64,000 nucleotides of DNA from Fusobacterium varium (GTDB lineage Bacteria; Fusobacteriota; Fusobacteriia; Fusobacteriales; Fusobacteriaceae), in the NCBI GenBank assembly GCA_002356455.1, contig AP017968.1, forward strand, positions 496,001 to 560,000, written 5' to 3'. The position numbers were made by a program, and so were the translations under genes. Below, piece by piece: positions 9,263-18,169 of the stretch. The notes under the pieces are model-generated. The model was given only the letters and a program-made list of their open reading frames with translations. It did not search any database and had not been told where the DNA came from. Numbering within the stretch: position 1 is the stretch's first letter; each line of letters starts with the position of its first letter.

Positions 9263-9309
9263 GGTAATTGGGCTATTTTGAATTTGCAACAGCCTCTTCA
9301 TTTTATTTA

Positions 9310-9870
9310 TTATTTCATTAACAGCATCATTTTTTTTGTAAGAGCTTTAGTTGCCTTAATATCTTCTAAGGAATCATGAGCTTTTAATTCTATTCCAAAA
9401 TGATTACACCATGTTTCAAGTTTATTATCTTTAAGTACAGGAACTTTTTTTAGAAGCTGTAATGCTGCAATCCATTGTAAAGGATCTAATGTTGTTGACT
9501 GAATATAGCTGAAAAGATATTTTTCTCCATGTCTTCGTAAAAATCTATTCAAAACATCTATATCAAATCTTACATTATAGCCACCTACAAGAAATTTATC
9601 TTCTTTATTATATTTATCAATATATTTGTTTAAAATATGCATGAATTTTTTAAAGATTTCTTCTTCAGAATTATATTGTTCAACTTCTTCTCTAGTTCTG
9701 CCTTGAATTCTGAGAGCTTCATCTGTAACTTCTGATCCTGGAAATGGTTTTATATAAAAATCAAATTCCTCAGCGACTTCTTTTCCAATTTGAACAATTC
9801 CTGAAAGCTGAATAAGTGCAGATTTTTCAGTTATTCCCCCAGTTTCAGTATCTATAAAAAGTATCTTCAT
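9310..9870 (-). CDS. DnaQ-like 3'-5' exonuclease (DEDDh)
   Basis: 186 residues. The DEDDh active site is complete: D7 and E9 in F-I-D-T-E-T-G, D103 in N-V-R-F-D-I-D, and H165 with D170 in A-H-D-S-L-E-D. This is the exonuclease fold of the DNA polymerase III epsilon subunit, but the protein has no polymerase-binding tail, so it may be a free exonuclease in repair or RNA/DNA turnover. ATG 9870 follows AAGGGAGAATTTTT on the minus strand. It is probably monocistronic. Confidence 0.88.
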   Translation of the reverse strand: MKILFIDTETGGITEKSALIQLSGIVQIGKEVAEEFDFYIKPFPGSEVTDEALRIQGRTREEVEQYNSEEEIFKKFMHILNKYIDKYNKEDKFLVGGYNVRFDIDVLNRFLRRHGEKYLFSYIQSTTLDPLQWIAALQLLKKVPVLKDNKLETWCNHFGIELKAHDSLEDIKATKALTKKMMLLMK

Positions 9871-10246
9871 AAAAATTCTCCCTTAAAATATTTATTAATA
9901 TTATTTTCTATTATCATTATAGCATAAATATTTTATATAAAAAATCCTCTTTATAAATATAGAAAATTATAATAAAAAAATTACATTCAATGACAGGCTG
10001 GAGAATAGTATATACCATTTTCCCATTGGAATATAGAAGATATTTTTTGAATACTACCTTATATACATTTGGAACAGAAAATATTTTATAATATCACTTA
10101 CAGCAGATATATCTAAAGTGAAAGAAGCTGTATAAAGAATAGAGAAATATGTGAAAGAAAAATAAAATTGTATAACCAAAAATATTAAAAATAAATTAAA
10201 AAATCCCTTTGTATATTATAACAGAGGGATTTCTTATTTGGAAATA
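9871..10246. other. Intergenic region without a convincing gene
   Basis: The region holds the upstream sequence of the exonuclease gene and, at 10201-10232, the terminator of the 5'-nucleotidase gene. Between them (about 9990-10165) a few short frames read protein-like stretches interrupted by stops, possibly a gene remnant. Nothing could be recognised. Confidence 0.4.
10201..10232 (-). terminator. Terminator downstream of the 5'-nucleotidase gene
   Basis: AAATCCCT and AGGGATTT form an 8-bp stem with a 16-base loop and a T-rich tail on the minus strand, 15 bases after the gene's stop. Confidence 0.6.
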
Positions 10247-11830
10247 CTATTTTTTTATTAACCTATTGTCTGTTGTTAGATTAGTTATACCATTTTTCTT
10301 AATATTTTCTATAACTATTTCTGTAAGAGCAGGATAATTAGCTATTTCTTCAGCATTAATAAACATATTATATTCATCTCCACCCACAGCAATATAATCA
10401 TCACTGGCTACTTTATATATTTTGTTTAAATCAAGTGATTTTCCATTTTTTAGAGTTATTTTTTCTACTCTTTTACCAGCTGGTTTTTTAGAATTAAAAG
10501 TAACTGTAACACCAGAGAACTGAGGAAATCTTCCATCAGTTTCAGGATATTTAGTAAATCCATTTTCAAACATATCCCATATTTGTTTTCCAGTGAGTTT
10601 TTTTACTATAACATAGTTTCCGAAGGGAAGTATATTTATAATATCTTCAATTGTTATATTTCCAATTCCAATAGAACTTCTTATGCTTCCACCACTTGTA
10701 ATAGCTATATCAGCTTCACTTTTTTCAAGCATAGCATCTGTAATAAGGTTTCCCAGATTAGTTTCACTAGTTCTTACTATTTCTCTGCTTGCTTCTAACA
10801 ATACAGGAGTTTTGCCAATTATTTCTGATATTATTTTCTCCTGTCTCTCTTTTATATCATATATTAGTGAAGCTATTTTTGCATCATCTTTAGCTACAAA
10901 TTTTTCGTTTAACTCCATTTTTACAGATAAATCTTTTCCGTTCTCTACTTCAGCTTTAGATAAAAGAACAGGATAAATAGCCTTTTCTCCATACGCAAGT
11001 TCATCAAAATCTATTTTTACAATGCCAAGATTTTTATCATATTCACCAGTCTGTACTATAGTTACACCATTGACTATAGTTTTATCTTTTAAAGCTGTAT
11101 GACTGTGACCATCAATAATAAGATTAATTTCTGGGACAGATTCAGCCAATCCTACACTCTGCCATTCATATTTTGTAGCAGGATCATCACCAAGGTGTGT
11201 GACAACAATGATGAACTGTACATTTTCCTTTTTAAGATCTTTAATTACTTTTTTAGCCGTGTCTATTGGATCAGCAAAAATTAAATTTTTAACTATTTGT
11301 GGATTAGCTTTATAAACAGTTTCAGGAGTAGTCAAACCAAATATTCCTACTTTAATACCTCTTATTTTTTTTACAATATATTTACTGCCAAAAGATTTTC
11401 CATCTTTAGTTAATATATTAGTAGTAAGAAATTTAAAATCTGCCATGTCTTCTAATTTAAATAATTGTTCCATCCCATAATTAAAATCATGATTTCCTAA
11501 GGTTATAGCATCAAGTTTCATCTCATTTGAGAGATTTATCATAGATTCTCCTTTTTCAAGTGTTGCAAAAGTAGTTCCATGAGTATTATCACCTGCATCT
11601 AGATAAAGGACATTTTCTTTTCCAAAGATTTGCCGATATTCATTAAGTATAGAAGCTACTTTAGGATATCCCATTCCATCATATTTTCCTTCTTCAGCTC
11701 TTCCATGTACATCATTTAAATGAACAACAATAAGTTCATATTTATTGTTTGGATTAGATTGAACATTACTGCATCCAGATAATAAAAAAATAATGCTGAT
11801 AAAAGAAAATACTAACATTTTAAGGTTCAT
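10247..11830 (-). CDS. 5'-nucleotidase/2',3'-cyclic phosphodiesterase-type lipoprotein
   Basis: 527 residues. The N-terminus is a lipoprotein signal with lipobox L-S-G-C, cysteine at residue 20, so the enzyme is probably anchored to an envelope membrane. The metallophosphatase domain shows all metal-binding blocks: H-L-N-D-V-H-G near residue 37, D-A-G-D-N near 79, L-G-N-H-D-F near 114, V-T-H-L-G-D near 208 and D-G-H-S-H near 238. The C-terminal 5'-nucleotidase substrate domain spans about 330-500. It would dephosphorylate extracytoplasmic nucleotides for nucleoside and phosphate recovery. The ArsC-like gene ends 27 bases upstream, so the two probably form an operon. Confidence 0.92.
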   Translation of the reverse strand: MNLKMLVFSFISIIFLLSGCSNVQSNPNNKYELIVVHLNDVHGRAEEGKYDGMGYPKVASILNEYRQIFGKENVLYLDAGDNTHGTTFATLEKGESMINLSNEMKLDAITLGNHDFNYGMEQLFKLEDMADFKFLTTNILTKDGKSFGSKYIVKKIRGIKVGIFGLTTPETVYKANPQIVKNLIFADPIDTAKKVIKDLKKENVQFIIVVTHLGDDPATKYEWQSVGLAESVPEINLIIDGHSHTALKDKTIVNGVTIVQTGEYDKNLGIVKIDFDELAYGEKAIYPVLLSKAEVENGKDLSVKMELNEKFVAKDDAKIASLIYDIKERQEKIISEIIGKTPVLLEASREIVRTSETNLGNLITDAMLEKSEADIAITSGGSIRSSIGIGNITIEDIINILPFGNYVIVKKLTGKQIWDMFENGFTKYPETDGRFPQFSGVTVTFNSKKPAGKRVEKITLKNGKSLDLNKIYKVASDDYIAVGGDEYNMFINAEEIANYPALTEIVIENIKKNGITNLTTDNRLIKK

Positions 11831-11857
11831 AACCTTCCTCCCAAGAAGTTCATATTT

Positions 11858-12217
11858 TTATTTATTAAAAAACTCCTTCCATTGATCAGCTTTGAAACCA
11901 ATTAAAACATCATTATCAGTTACAACTAAGGGCCTTTTTACGAGCATACCATTTGTAGCAAGTATTTTAATCATTTCATCATCAGTGGCTGCAGCAGTTT
12001 TTTCTTTTAAATTCATTTCTCTATAGAGCATACCACTTGTATTAAAGAATTTTTTTACAGGAAGTCCACTTAATTTTATATATTTTTTTAATTCATCTTC
12101 TTTTGGATTATCTTCAACAATGTGTCTGCTTATAAATTTTATGTTATTTTCTTCAAGCCACTTTCTAGCATTGATACAAGTACTGCATTTAGGATAGTTA
12201 ATAAATAATACTGACAT
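11858..12217 (-). CDS. ArsC/Spx-family thioredoxin-fold protein
   Basis: 119 residues with the ArsC/Spx/YffB fold. The N-terminal motif is P-K-C-S-T-C (C11, C14), and the C-terminal half has K-R-P-L-V-V with I-G-F-K. Annotated members include arsenate reductases and Spx-type regulators. The second cysteine makes a redox-switch C-x-x-C and leaves the exact role open. No arsenic-resistance genes are nearby. ATG 12217 follows AAGGAGGAAAAATT on the minus strand. The 5'-nucleotidase gene follows closely. Confidence 0.85.
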   Translation of the reverse strand: MSVLFINYPKCSTCINARKWLEENNIKFISRHIVEDNPKEDELKKYIKLSGLPVKKFFNTSGMLYREMNLKEKTAAATDDEMIKILATNGMLVKRPLVVTDNDVLIGFKADQWKEFFNK

Positions 12218-12367
12218 AATTTTTCCTCCTTAAAAATATATTTTATTTACTATTATACAATAAATTTTAATATTATTATATAGGAATTATTTAAAGAAAC
12301 AGTATGGAAATAATAAAAATTATATATGAAGTTTATACTAAAAAAATAGTCTGTTGATATTACTATA

Positions 12368-12396
12368 TTGACATGCATTGAAAATATTGATATAAT
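12368..12396 (+). promoter_or_regulatory. Consensus promoter of brnQ1
   Basis: TTGACA at 12368-12373 and TATAAT at 12391-12396 have an exact 17-base spacer, a perfect sigma-70-type promoter. It leaves a leader of about 100 bases before the first brnQ gene, in which no recognisable riboswitch or leader peptide was found. Confidence 0.9.
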
Positions 12397-12503
12397 TTTT
12401 GTTAGTACAGTTATTAATCATTAAGTCTAAATTATAAACTTGAAGAGAATAATTTAGAGATTTAATATAGAGATAATGGATAAATATTTTTTAGGAGGAA
12501 AAA

Positions 12504-13775
12504 ATGTATAAAAAGAAAGATGTTATATTAACAGGGTTTGCTTTATTTGCAATGCTGTTTGGAGCAGGGAATTTAATATTTCCACCAGTAGTAGGATTTA
12601 CTAATGGAGATAACTGGATAGCTTCAGCTGTAGGATTTATATTAACAGGAGCTGGGTTTCCACTTTTAGCAATAATAGCAGCAGCAGTAGCAGGAAAAGA
12701 TCTTGATAGTTTTGCTACAAGAGTTTCTCCTTTGTTTAGTAAAATATTTAATATAGCACTTATTTTATCTATTGGCCCTCTTTTAGCCTTGCCTAGAACA
12801 GGAGCTACAGCTTTTGAAATGATGGTTCCACAAAATATAGAAAATTTCCAAATGTATAAATTTGCATTTTTAACAGTATTCTTTGCAATAACAATTTTAT
12901 TTTCATTAAAATCAAGTAAAGTTGTAGATAGAGTAGGAGCAATTCTTACTCCAATACTTCTTGTAGTATTGGCAATAATAATATTTAAAGGAGTATTTTC
13001 TCCACTGGGAGATCCAAAAGTAATGGGAACAGCAACACCGTTTAAATATGGTTTTCTTAATGGATATCAGACAATGGATACTCTTGCAGCAATAGTATTT
13101 TCGGAAATTATATTAAAATCAATAAGAAAAGGAAGGAATCTTGGAGCTGAAGCTGAGTTTTCATTTCTAATAAAAGCAAGTTTTATAGCCATTGGAGGAC
13201 TTACAATAGTATATGGCGGACTTGTATATATTGGTGGAACAGCAACAGGAGTACTAACACAGGGAATTGGCAGTACAGAACTTCTTTCTACTATAGTAAC
13301 TCTTCTTTTGGGAAAAATAGGAAAAGTTGTACTTGGAATATGTGTAGCAGGAGCTTGTCTGACTACAGCTATTGGGCTTACTGCAACAGTGGCAGATTAT
13401 TTTAGTGGACTTTTAAAAATAGCATATGAAAAGTTAGCAATAATAACAGTTATAATCAGCTTTATTTTTGCAAGCTTTGGAGTAGATGTTATAGTTAAAT
13501 TAGCAGTTCCTGTTTTAGTATTTATTTATCCAATATCTATTGCTCTAATCTTTTTGAATTTTATGAAAAATATGATAAAGAATGACAATGTGTATGTAGG
13601 AACTGTTATAGGAACTGGAATAGTAAGTGCTTATGAAGCAATGCAGACAATGGGAATTAATATTGAAATATTCAATACAGTTTATTCAAAACTTCCTTTA
13701 GAAAGTTTTGGGCTATCTTGGGTACTTCCTGGAATATTAGGAGGAGTAATATTTAGTTTTTTTAAAAAACATTGA
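12504..13775 (+). CDS. brnQ: Branched-chain amino acid transporter, BrnQ/LIVCS family (copy 1)
   Basis: 423 residues with about 12 hydrophobic segments. Family hallmarks are the N-terminal G-F-A-L-F-A-M-L-F-G-A-G-N-L-I-F-P-P and N-G-Y-Q-T-M-D-T-L-A-A near residue 190. BrnQ proteins import leucine, isoleucine and valine with a cation. ATG 12504 follows TTAGGAGGAAAAA. A second, clearly related brnQ follows 130 bases downstream, separated by a strong terminator-like hairpin. The gene has its own perfect promoter. Confidence 0.93.
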   Translation: MYKKKDVILTGFALFAMLFGAGNLIFPPVVGFTNGDNWIASAVGFILTGAGFPLLAIIAAAVAGKDLDSFATRVSPLFSKIFNIALILSIGPLLALPRTGATAFEMMVPQNIENFQMYKFAFLTVFFAITILFSLKSSKVVDRVGAILTPILLVVLAIIIFKGVFSPLGDPKVMGTATPFKYGFLNGYQTMDTLAAIVFSEIILKSIRKGRNLGAEAEFSFLIKASFIAIGGLTIVYGGLVYIGGTATGVLTQGIGSTELLSTIVTLLLGKIGKVVLGICVAGACLTTAIGLTATVADYFSGLLKIAYEKLAIITVIISFIFASFGVDVIVKLAVPVLVFIYPISIALIFLNFMKNMIKNDNVYVGTVIGTGIVSAYEAMQTMGINIEIFNTVYSKLPLESFGLSWVLPGILGGVIFSFFKKH

Positions 13776-13801
13776 TATTTTTTTAGAAAAAATGTTACAA
13801 T
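13772..13801 (+). promoter_or_regulatory. Candidate promoter between the two brnQ genes
   Basis: TTGATA at 13772-13777 and TACAAT at 13796-13801 are separated by 18 bases, starting at the brnQ1 stop. If used, transcripts would run through the large hairpin at 13818-13876 before reaching brnQ2. Moderate match only. Confidence 0.4.
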
Positions 13802-13817
13802 TTAATAACTAAAAAAT

Positions 13818-13880
13818 AAATAGTATGCCTTAAAATAATAAGGAAAGAAAAAAATTCCTTTTAAGGCATACTATTTTTAC
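13818..13880 (+). terminator. Large terminator or attenuator between brnQ1 and brnQ2
   Basis: An 18-bp perfect outer stem (13818-13835 with 13859-13876, containing TAGTATGCCTTAAAA and its complement) encloses a short inner GGAA/TTCC stem. It is followed by TTTTT. It ends brnQ1 transcription, but because only about 30 bases remain before brnQ2 with no clear promoter, it may instead act as an attenuator in the brnQ2 leader. Confidence 0.8.
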
Positions 13881-13905
13881 GAATAAAATAATTTTTAAGA
13901 TTGGA

Positions 13906-15192
13906 GTGGTTCATATTTATAAGAAAAAAGATGTTGTATTAACAGGGTTTGCTTTATTTGCAATGTTATTTGGAGCAGGAAATCTGATATTTCCTCCTAT
14001 GGTAGGATATGTAGTAGGAGATAAATGGATATCAGCTGCAGCAGGATTTTTCATAACTGGAATAGGATTTCCTCTTTTAGCTATATTGTCATCAGCATTA
14101 GCTGGAAAAGAATTGGATGATTTTGCTGATAAAGTATCACCTCTATTTAGTAAAATATTTAATATTGTTTTAATTTTGGCTATTGGACCTTTTCTTGCAA
14201 TTCCTCGAACTGGAGCTACAGCTTTTGAATTGATGCTTCTTCCTCATATAAATATTGGAAATGAAAATTTATATAAGTATGGTTTTTTGGCTTGTTATTT
14301 TATAATTGTATTTTTATTCTCTATAAAAGCTAATGCAGTTATAGAAAGAATTGGAAAAATTCTTACACCAGTATTATTAATAATATTGGCAGTTATAATT
14401 ATAAAAGGAGTATTTTTTCCAATAGGAGAACCAGCAGCAAAAGAGATTAATAATACATTTAGATATGGATTTTATAATGGATATCAAACAATGGATACTC
14501 TTGCAGCTATAATATTCTCAAGTATAATATTAAAAGCCATCAGAAGCGGAAGAAACCTTACTGCAAAGCAGGAAATGAATTTTTTGAGTAATTCTAGTAT
14601 GATAGCTGTTTGTGGACTTTCAATTGTGTATGGAGGACTTTTGTATATAGGAGCGACTTCTTATGGAGTATTGCATAGCACAGGAACTACTCAGCTTCTT
14701 ACAGATATAGTAAATAAATTATTAGGAAAAGAAGGAAATATGGCTTTAGGAATATGTGTAGCAGGAGCTTGTTTAACGACAGCAATAGGTCTTACAGCCA
14801 CAGTAGGAGATTATTTCAGCAGTTTTTTAAAAATGTCATATGAGAAAATAGTTACTGGAACAGTTATATTGAGTTTTATTTTTGCTGGGTTTGGAGTAGA
14901 TGCAATAGTGAAAGTATCAGCTCCAATACTTACATTCCTTTATCCAATAGCAATAGTTTTGATATTGCTTAATTGTTTTAAAAAGTTTATTTCATCAAAT
15001 AAAACTTATCTTGGAGCTGTAATAGGGGCAGGAATAGTAGGCTTTTTTGAAATGACTCAAACTCTTGGAATAAATCTTCAATTCTTGAATAAAATATATG
15101 TAAAGCTTCCATTACAAGCTTTTGGACTTGCATGGATAGTGCCAAGTTTAATATTTGCTGTCATTTTTAGTATTATCTTTAGAAAGAAGTAA
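13906..15192 (+). CDS. brnQ: Branched-chain amino acid transporter, BrnQ/LIVCS family (copy 2)
   Basis: About 428 residues and closely related to copy 1 over the whole length, including the N-terminal G-F-A-L-F-A-M-L-F-G-A-G-N and N-G-Y-Q-T-M-D-T-L-A-A. The start is odd. The only standard start codon is GTG 13906, but it overlaps the sole Shine-Dalgarno-like GGAG (13903-13906). Aligning with copy 1 (M-Y-K-K-K-D-V) puts the start at ATT 13915, 8 bases after GGAG, an ideal spacing. Either an AUU start or a mutated ATG is likely. Such a start would lower or regulate translation. The function is predicted to be import of branched-chain amino acids. Confidence 0.88.
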   Translation: MVHIYKKKDVVLTGFALFAMLFGAGNLIFPPMVGYVVGDKWISAAAGFFITGIGFPLLAILSSALAGKELDDFADKVSPLFSKIFNIVLILAIGPFLAIPRTGATAFELMLLPHINIGNENLYKYGFLACYFIIVFLFSIKANAVIERIGKILTPVLLIILAVIIIKGVFFPIGEPAAKEINNTFRYGFYNGYQTMDTLAAIIFSSIILKAIRSGRNLTAKQEMNFLSNSSMIAVCGLSIVYGGLLYIGATSYGVLHSTGTTQLLTDIVNKLLGKEGNMALGICVAGACLTTAIGLTATVGDYFSSFLKMSYEKIVTGTVILSFIFAGFGVDAIVKVSAPILTFLYPIAIVLILLNCFKKFISSNKTYLGAVIGAGIVGFFEMTQTLGINLQFLNKIYVKLPLQAFGLAWIVPSLIFAVIFSIIFRKK

Positions 15193-15311
15193 TAAAGTTC
15201 GTTTTTCGTACTGTTTTCAAGTAATTTTGTTTATAAAGGAAATTAAGTTGTATGTTTTTTAAATATATTATAAAATATAGTATAAACCTTTTAAGCGAAA
15301 GGAGTTGAAGT

Positions 15312-16706
15312 ATGGATTATAAAATTTTAGTATGTGGGATTTTGTTATTAATAAGTTTGCTCTCAATAAGAGTGACGAAAAAAGTACAGGTACCTTTGCT
15401 TATAATGTTCCTTTTTATAGGAATGGCAGCAGGGTCAGAAGGAATTGGAAAAATAGAATTTAATGATGCAAGATTGACTCAAAATATAGGGAACTTTGCA
15501 TTGTTGTTTATTCTTTTTGCAGGAGCTTTGGAAACAAAAAAATCAGATGCCATGATGGCACTTTACCCCAGTGGGATATTAGCAACAGTAGGAGTTTTTC
15601 TTACAGCAGTATTAGCAGCTTTTGCAGCATATATGATAACAGATTTTACTTTAAAAGAAGCTTTTCTTTTTGGAGCAATAGTATCATCAACTGATGCAGC
15701 AGCGGTTATATCTATGTTGGGAGGTTCTAATCTGAAAAAAAGAATAAGGACAGTTATAGAAATAGAGTCAGGAAGTAATGACCCTATGGCTTATGCTCTT
15801 ATTCTCTTTGTTTTATCAATGTTTCAGGCTGGAGATTCAAATATCTTTATGAGTATTTTATTTCTTATTCAGCAGATAATAGTTGGAGCATTAATGGGAG
15901 TATTATTTGGGAAAATAACTCTTCCTATGGGAAGAATACTTAGAATTGAAAGAGAAGAATTTCTTACTATACATATGATAGCTGTATTATTCATATGCTT
16001 TTCTGCAACTAATCTTATTGGAGGAAATGGGTTTCTTGCAATATATCTTATGGGAATAATAGTGGGAAATGAAAGATTTGATTTTAGAATGAATACTATC
16101 AGAAATATGAGAGTAGCTTCATGGTTAATGCAGATAACAATGTTTATTATTCTTGGACTTCTTGTTTTCCCAAGTCAATTAAAGATGGTTATGATAACAG
16201 GAAGTATTCTTGCAATAATGATAACAATTGTAGCAAGAACAGCAGTTGTATTTTCTTTAATGGCACCATTTAATTACAGTAAAAAAGAAAAATTCTTTAT
16301 GTCATGGGCTGGATTGAAAGGTGCTGTACCAATCATATTTTCTACAACAGCTATTACAGCAGGAATAGATAATTCACAAGGGATATTCAATATGGTATTT
16401 TACTTAGTGGTATTTTCAGTATTGATACAAGGAATGACATTGAAACCTCTTGCAAAATATTTAGGTCTTGTAGAAGAAGCTGTAGATGATAAAGCTAATG
16501 AAATAGATTTAGAGGAATTAGAAGAACTTTCTATTAAAAAACTTTACCTTGATAAGCGTTCAGAATATGTAGATAAAAAAATAAAAGATCTTCAGTTGCC
16601 AAAAAGTATGCATATTATTTCCATAAGACGTGGAGATGAGGATATAATTCCAAAAGGAGATGTAATATTAAAAGTTGGAGATAAGATATTATTTTCAACT
16701 AAATAA
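15312..16706 (+). CDS. Potassium/proton or sodium/proton antiporter, CPA1 (CvrA/NhaP2-like)
   Basis: 464 residues. About 12 membrane segments fill residues 1-390, with the CPA1 core sequence S-S-T-D-A-A-A-V near residue 128 and E-S-G-S-N-D-P near 154 containing the cation-binding acidic residues. A cytoplasmic TrkA-C-like regulatory domain follows (about 400-464), ending D-V-I-L-K-V-G-D-K-I-L-F. It would exchange K+ or Na+ for protons across the inner membrane. ATG 15312 follows GAAAGGAGTTGAAGT. It is monocistronic, with a terminator just downstream. Confidence 0.88.
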   Translation: MDYKILVCGILLLISLLSIRVTKKVQVPLLIMFLFIGMAAGSEGIGKIEFNDARLTQNIGNFALLFILFAGALETKKSDAMMALYPSGILATVGVFLTAVLAAFAAYMITDFTLKEAFLFGAIVSSTDAAAVISMLGGSNLKKRIRTVIEIESGSNDPMAYALILFVLSMFQAGDSNIFMSILFLIQQIIVGALMGVLFGKITLPMGRILRIEREEFLTIHMIAVLFICFSATNLIGGNGFLAIYLMGIIVGNERFDFRMNTIRNMRVASWLMQITMFIILGLLVFPSQLKMVMITGSILAIMITIVARTAVVFSLMAPFNYSKKEKFFMSWAGLKGAVPIIFSTTAITAGIDNSQGIFNMVFYLVVFSVLIQGMTLKPLAKYLGLVEEAVDDKANEIDLEELEELSIKKLYLDKRSEYVDKKIKDLQLPKSMHIISIRRGDEDIIPKGDVILKVGDKILFSTK

Positions 16707-16715
16707 TAAATAAAA

Positions 16716-16757
16716 AACTGACTGACAATTAAAATTATATGTTAAGTCAGTTTTTTT
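16716..16757 (+). terminator. Terminator after the CPA1 antiporter
   Basis: AACTGACT and AAGTCAGTT pair across an AT-rich loop and are followed by TTTTTTT. Confidence 0.75.
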
Positions 16758-16853
16758 ATATAAAATTATAAAAAAAGAAGAAATTTTAAACTATTCCAGA
16801 ATAATTATATAAATAAACATTTTATTATAGTGAAAGCAAAAGGAGGGGTAAAA

Positions 16854-17363
16854 ATGGAATTTAAAAATAAATATATTTATACCCAGCAGATGTTTAGAGA
16901 ATTTGTAAAATATTATAAATACAGATATCTTCATACAGGAATAATATTTCTTATTGCAAGTACTGTATTCTGCTTATTTATAGCTAATAAACTTGATTTA
17001 GTAAATACAAAATTTGTTCTTTGTATGATTGGAATGATTATTCTTCTTTTCCTAATAAATTTTCTTTATACTTTAGAGAGTGAAATTTTGTATAAAAACT
17101 CATTGGACGAAGAAGGAATCTTAGAAACAGAAGTAGAATTTACTGATAGAATAATAGTAAAAATTGGCGAAAATAAAAAATATTTTGACTATGAAGATAT
17201 AAATTCAATATATAATCTAAAGGGTATTTGCATTTTGATGATTGGAAAAACTGATGGAATTATTTTGAAAAAGAATGGGTTTTATTCAGGAGATTATACA
17301 GATTTTTTGCATTTTATAAAATCAAAGTGTAATGAGATAAAAAAATTAGAAGCAGTTTTATAA
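16854..17363 (+). CDS. YcxB-family small membrane protein
   Basis: 169 residues from ATG 16854, which follows AAAGGAGGGGTAAAA; a GTG at 16830 lies upstream of this ribosome site and is less likely. Two membrane segments occur at about 25-45 and 52-72. A soluble domain follows with E-T-E-V-E-F-T-D and Y-F-D-Y-E-D-I-N-S-I-Y near 115, as in the YcxB-like C-terminal domain. Function unknown. It is convergent with the next gene, the two sharing a terminator. Confidence 0.75.
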   Translation: MEFKNKYIYTQQMFREFVKYYKYRYLHTGIIFLIASTVFCLFIANKLDLVNTKFVLCMIGMIILLFLINFLYTLESEILYKNSLDEEGILETEVEFTDRIIVKIGENKKYFDYEDINSIYNLKGICILMIGKTDGIILKKNGFYSGDYTDFLHFIKSKCNEIKKLEAVL

Positions 17364-17369
17364 TTGTAT

Positions 17370-17400
17370 AAAAAGAAGCGGATAAAACCGCTTCTTTTAA
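17370..17400. terminator. Bidirectional terminator
   Basis: AAAAGAAGCGG and CCGCTTCTTTT form an 11-bp perfect stem with a 6-base loop and T-runs on both strands. It serves both the YcxB-like gene and the convergent hypothetical gene. Confidence 0.9.
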
Positions 17401-17402
17401 AT

Positions 17403-17999
17403 TTAAACTGTTACTTTCAGTAATTCATTTCTACGTTTGAAAGCTTTGTCAATAGCAGCATATGGAAGCTTAAATTTTCCATCATGTGGTTTTAAACATT
17501 GTATATCAAGTACCCATGTATTATTTTTTAATAATTCTATTTCAAAGTCATCTAGATTTTCAAAACTGGTGTGTGAAGAAGTATCACTGCTGATATTTTT
17601 TTCACTGCTGGTTATAGTTTCAATAAGGCTTCCTTTATCATTATAAAAATGATAGCCATAACCATACACTTTTCCCCAGCTGTTCATTATTATAAAAGAG
17701 GTAATTAAAGCTATTTCAGAAAAGTAATAAACTTTTTCCTTATCTTTTTTTAAAATAACAATGGCATTTTCATATAGTTGTACTATGGAATTGTTTTTTC
17801 CATTATAAGATTTTTTTAGAACTCCTTTATCTAAATTTTTTTCATTAGAAGATTTCAATAATATTTCTATTAAATTATCTTTGGGATAATTTTTATTTTC
17901 AAAAATTTTAGACATAAATTTTGAAATTAAAAAAATAATCATTAATGTTACAATTCCTAAGACTATTACTAAAAAATATGCTTTTTCCTTACTTATCAT
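17403..17999 (-). CDS. Hypothetical membrane-anchored protein
   Basis: 198 residues, not recognised. A single N-terminal membrane helix (about 8-30) is followed by a basic stretch and a soluble domain of mixed beta content. Near residue 105 it reads S-W-G-K-V-Y-G-Y-G-Y-H-F-Y-N-D-K-G, and a serine/threonine-rich linker lies near 130-145. The N-in, C-out or N-out, C-in orientation cannot be decided. It has a plausible ribosome site AAGGGGGAAAGATG. Placed between unrelated genes, its context gives no clue. Confidence 0.6.
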   Translation of the reverse strand: MISKEKAYFLVIVLGIVTLMIIFLISKFMSKIFENKNYPKDNLIEILLKSSNEKNLDKGVLKKSYNGKNNSIVQLYENAIVILKKDKEKVYYFSEIALITSFIIMNSWGKVYGYGYHFYNDKGSLIETITSSEKNISSDTSSHTSFENLDDFEIELLKNNTWVLDIQCLKPHDGKFKLPYAAIDKAFKRRNELLKVTV

Positions 18000-18129
18000 T
18001 CATCTTTCCCCCTTAATACTTGTAATTCACTGATGTATGTAATATTAAATATAGCATATACTTAATTTGATTACAAGTAATCTTTCTTTGCATTTTGTCA
18101 TAGGACAGTTGCAATATCTTAAAAAAATA

Positions 18130-18163
18130 GAAAAGGTATAATCCATATAGATTATACCTTTAA
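18130..18163 (-). terminator. Terminator after the DUF1846 gene
   Basis: AAAGGTATAATC and GATTATACCTTT form a perfect 12-bp stem with a 6-base loop and a T-rich tail on the minus strand. Confidence 0.85.
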
Positions 18164-18169
18164 ATTTAT

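Larger units (their letters stand above)
7522..9300 (-). mobile_element. IS1182-family insertion sequence
   Basis: Terminal inverted repeats are visible: TGAAGGGGCTGTTGCAAAT at 7522-7540 and its complement ATTTGCAACAGCCTCTTCA at 9282-9300, 18 of 19 matching. The transposase fills the interior on the minus strand. No direct target duplication is seen; the flanking bases look inverted (AATGAA against TTCATT), as if the element entered a small palindrome such as a terminator. The element looks intact and potentially mobile. Confidence 0.85.
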
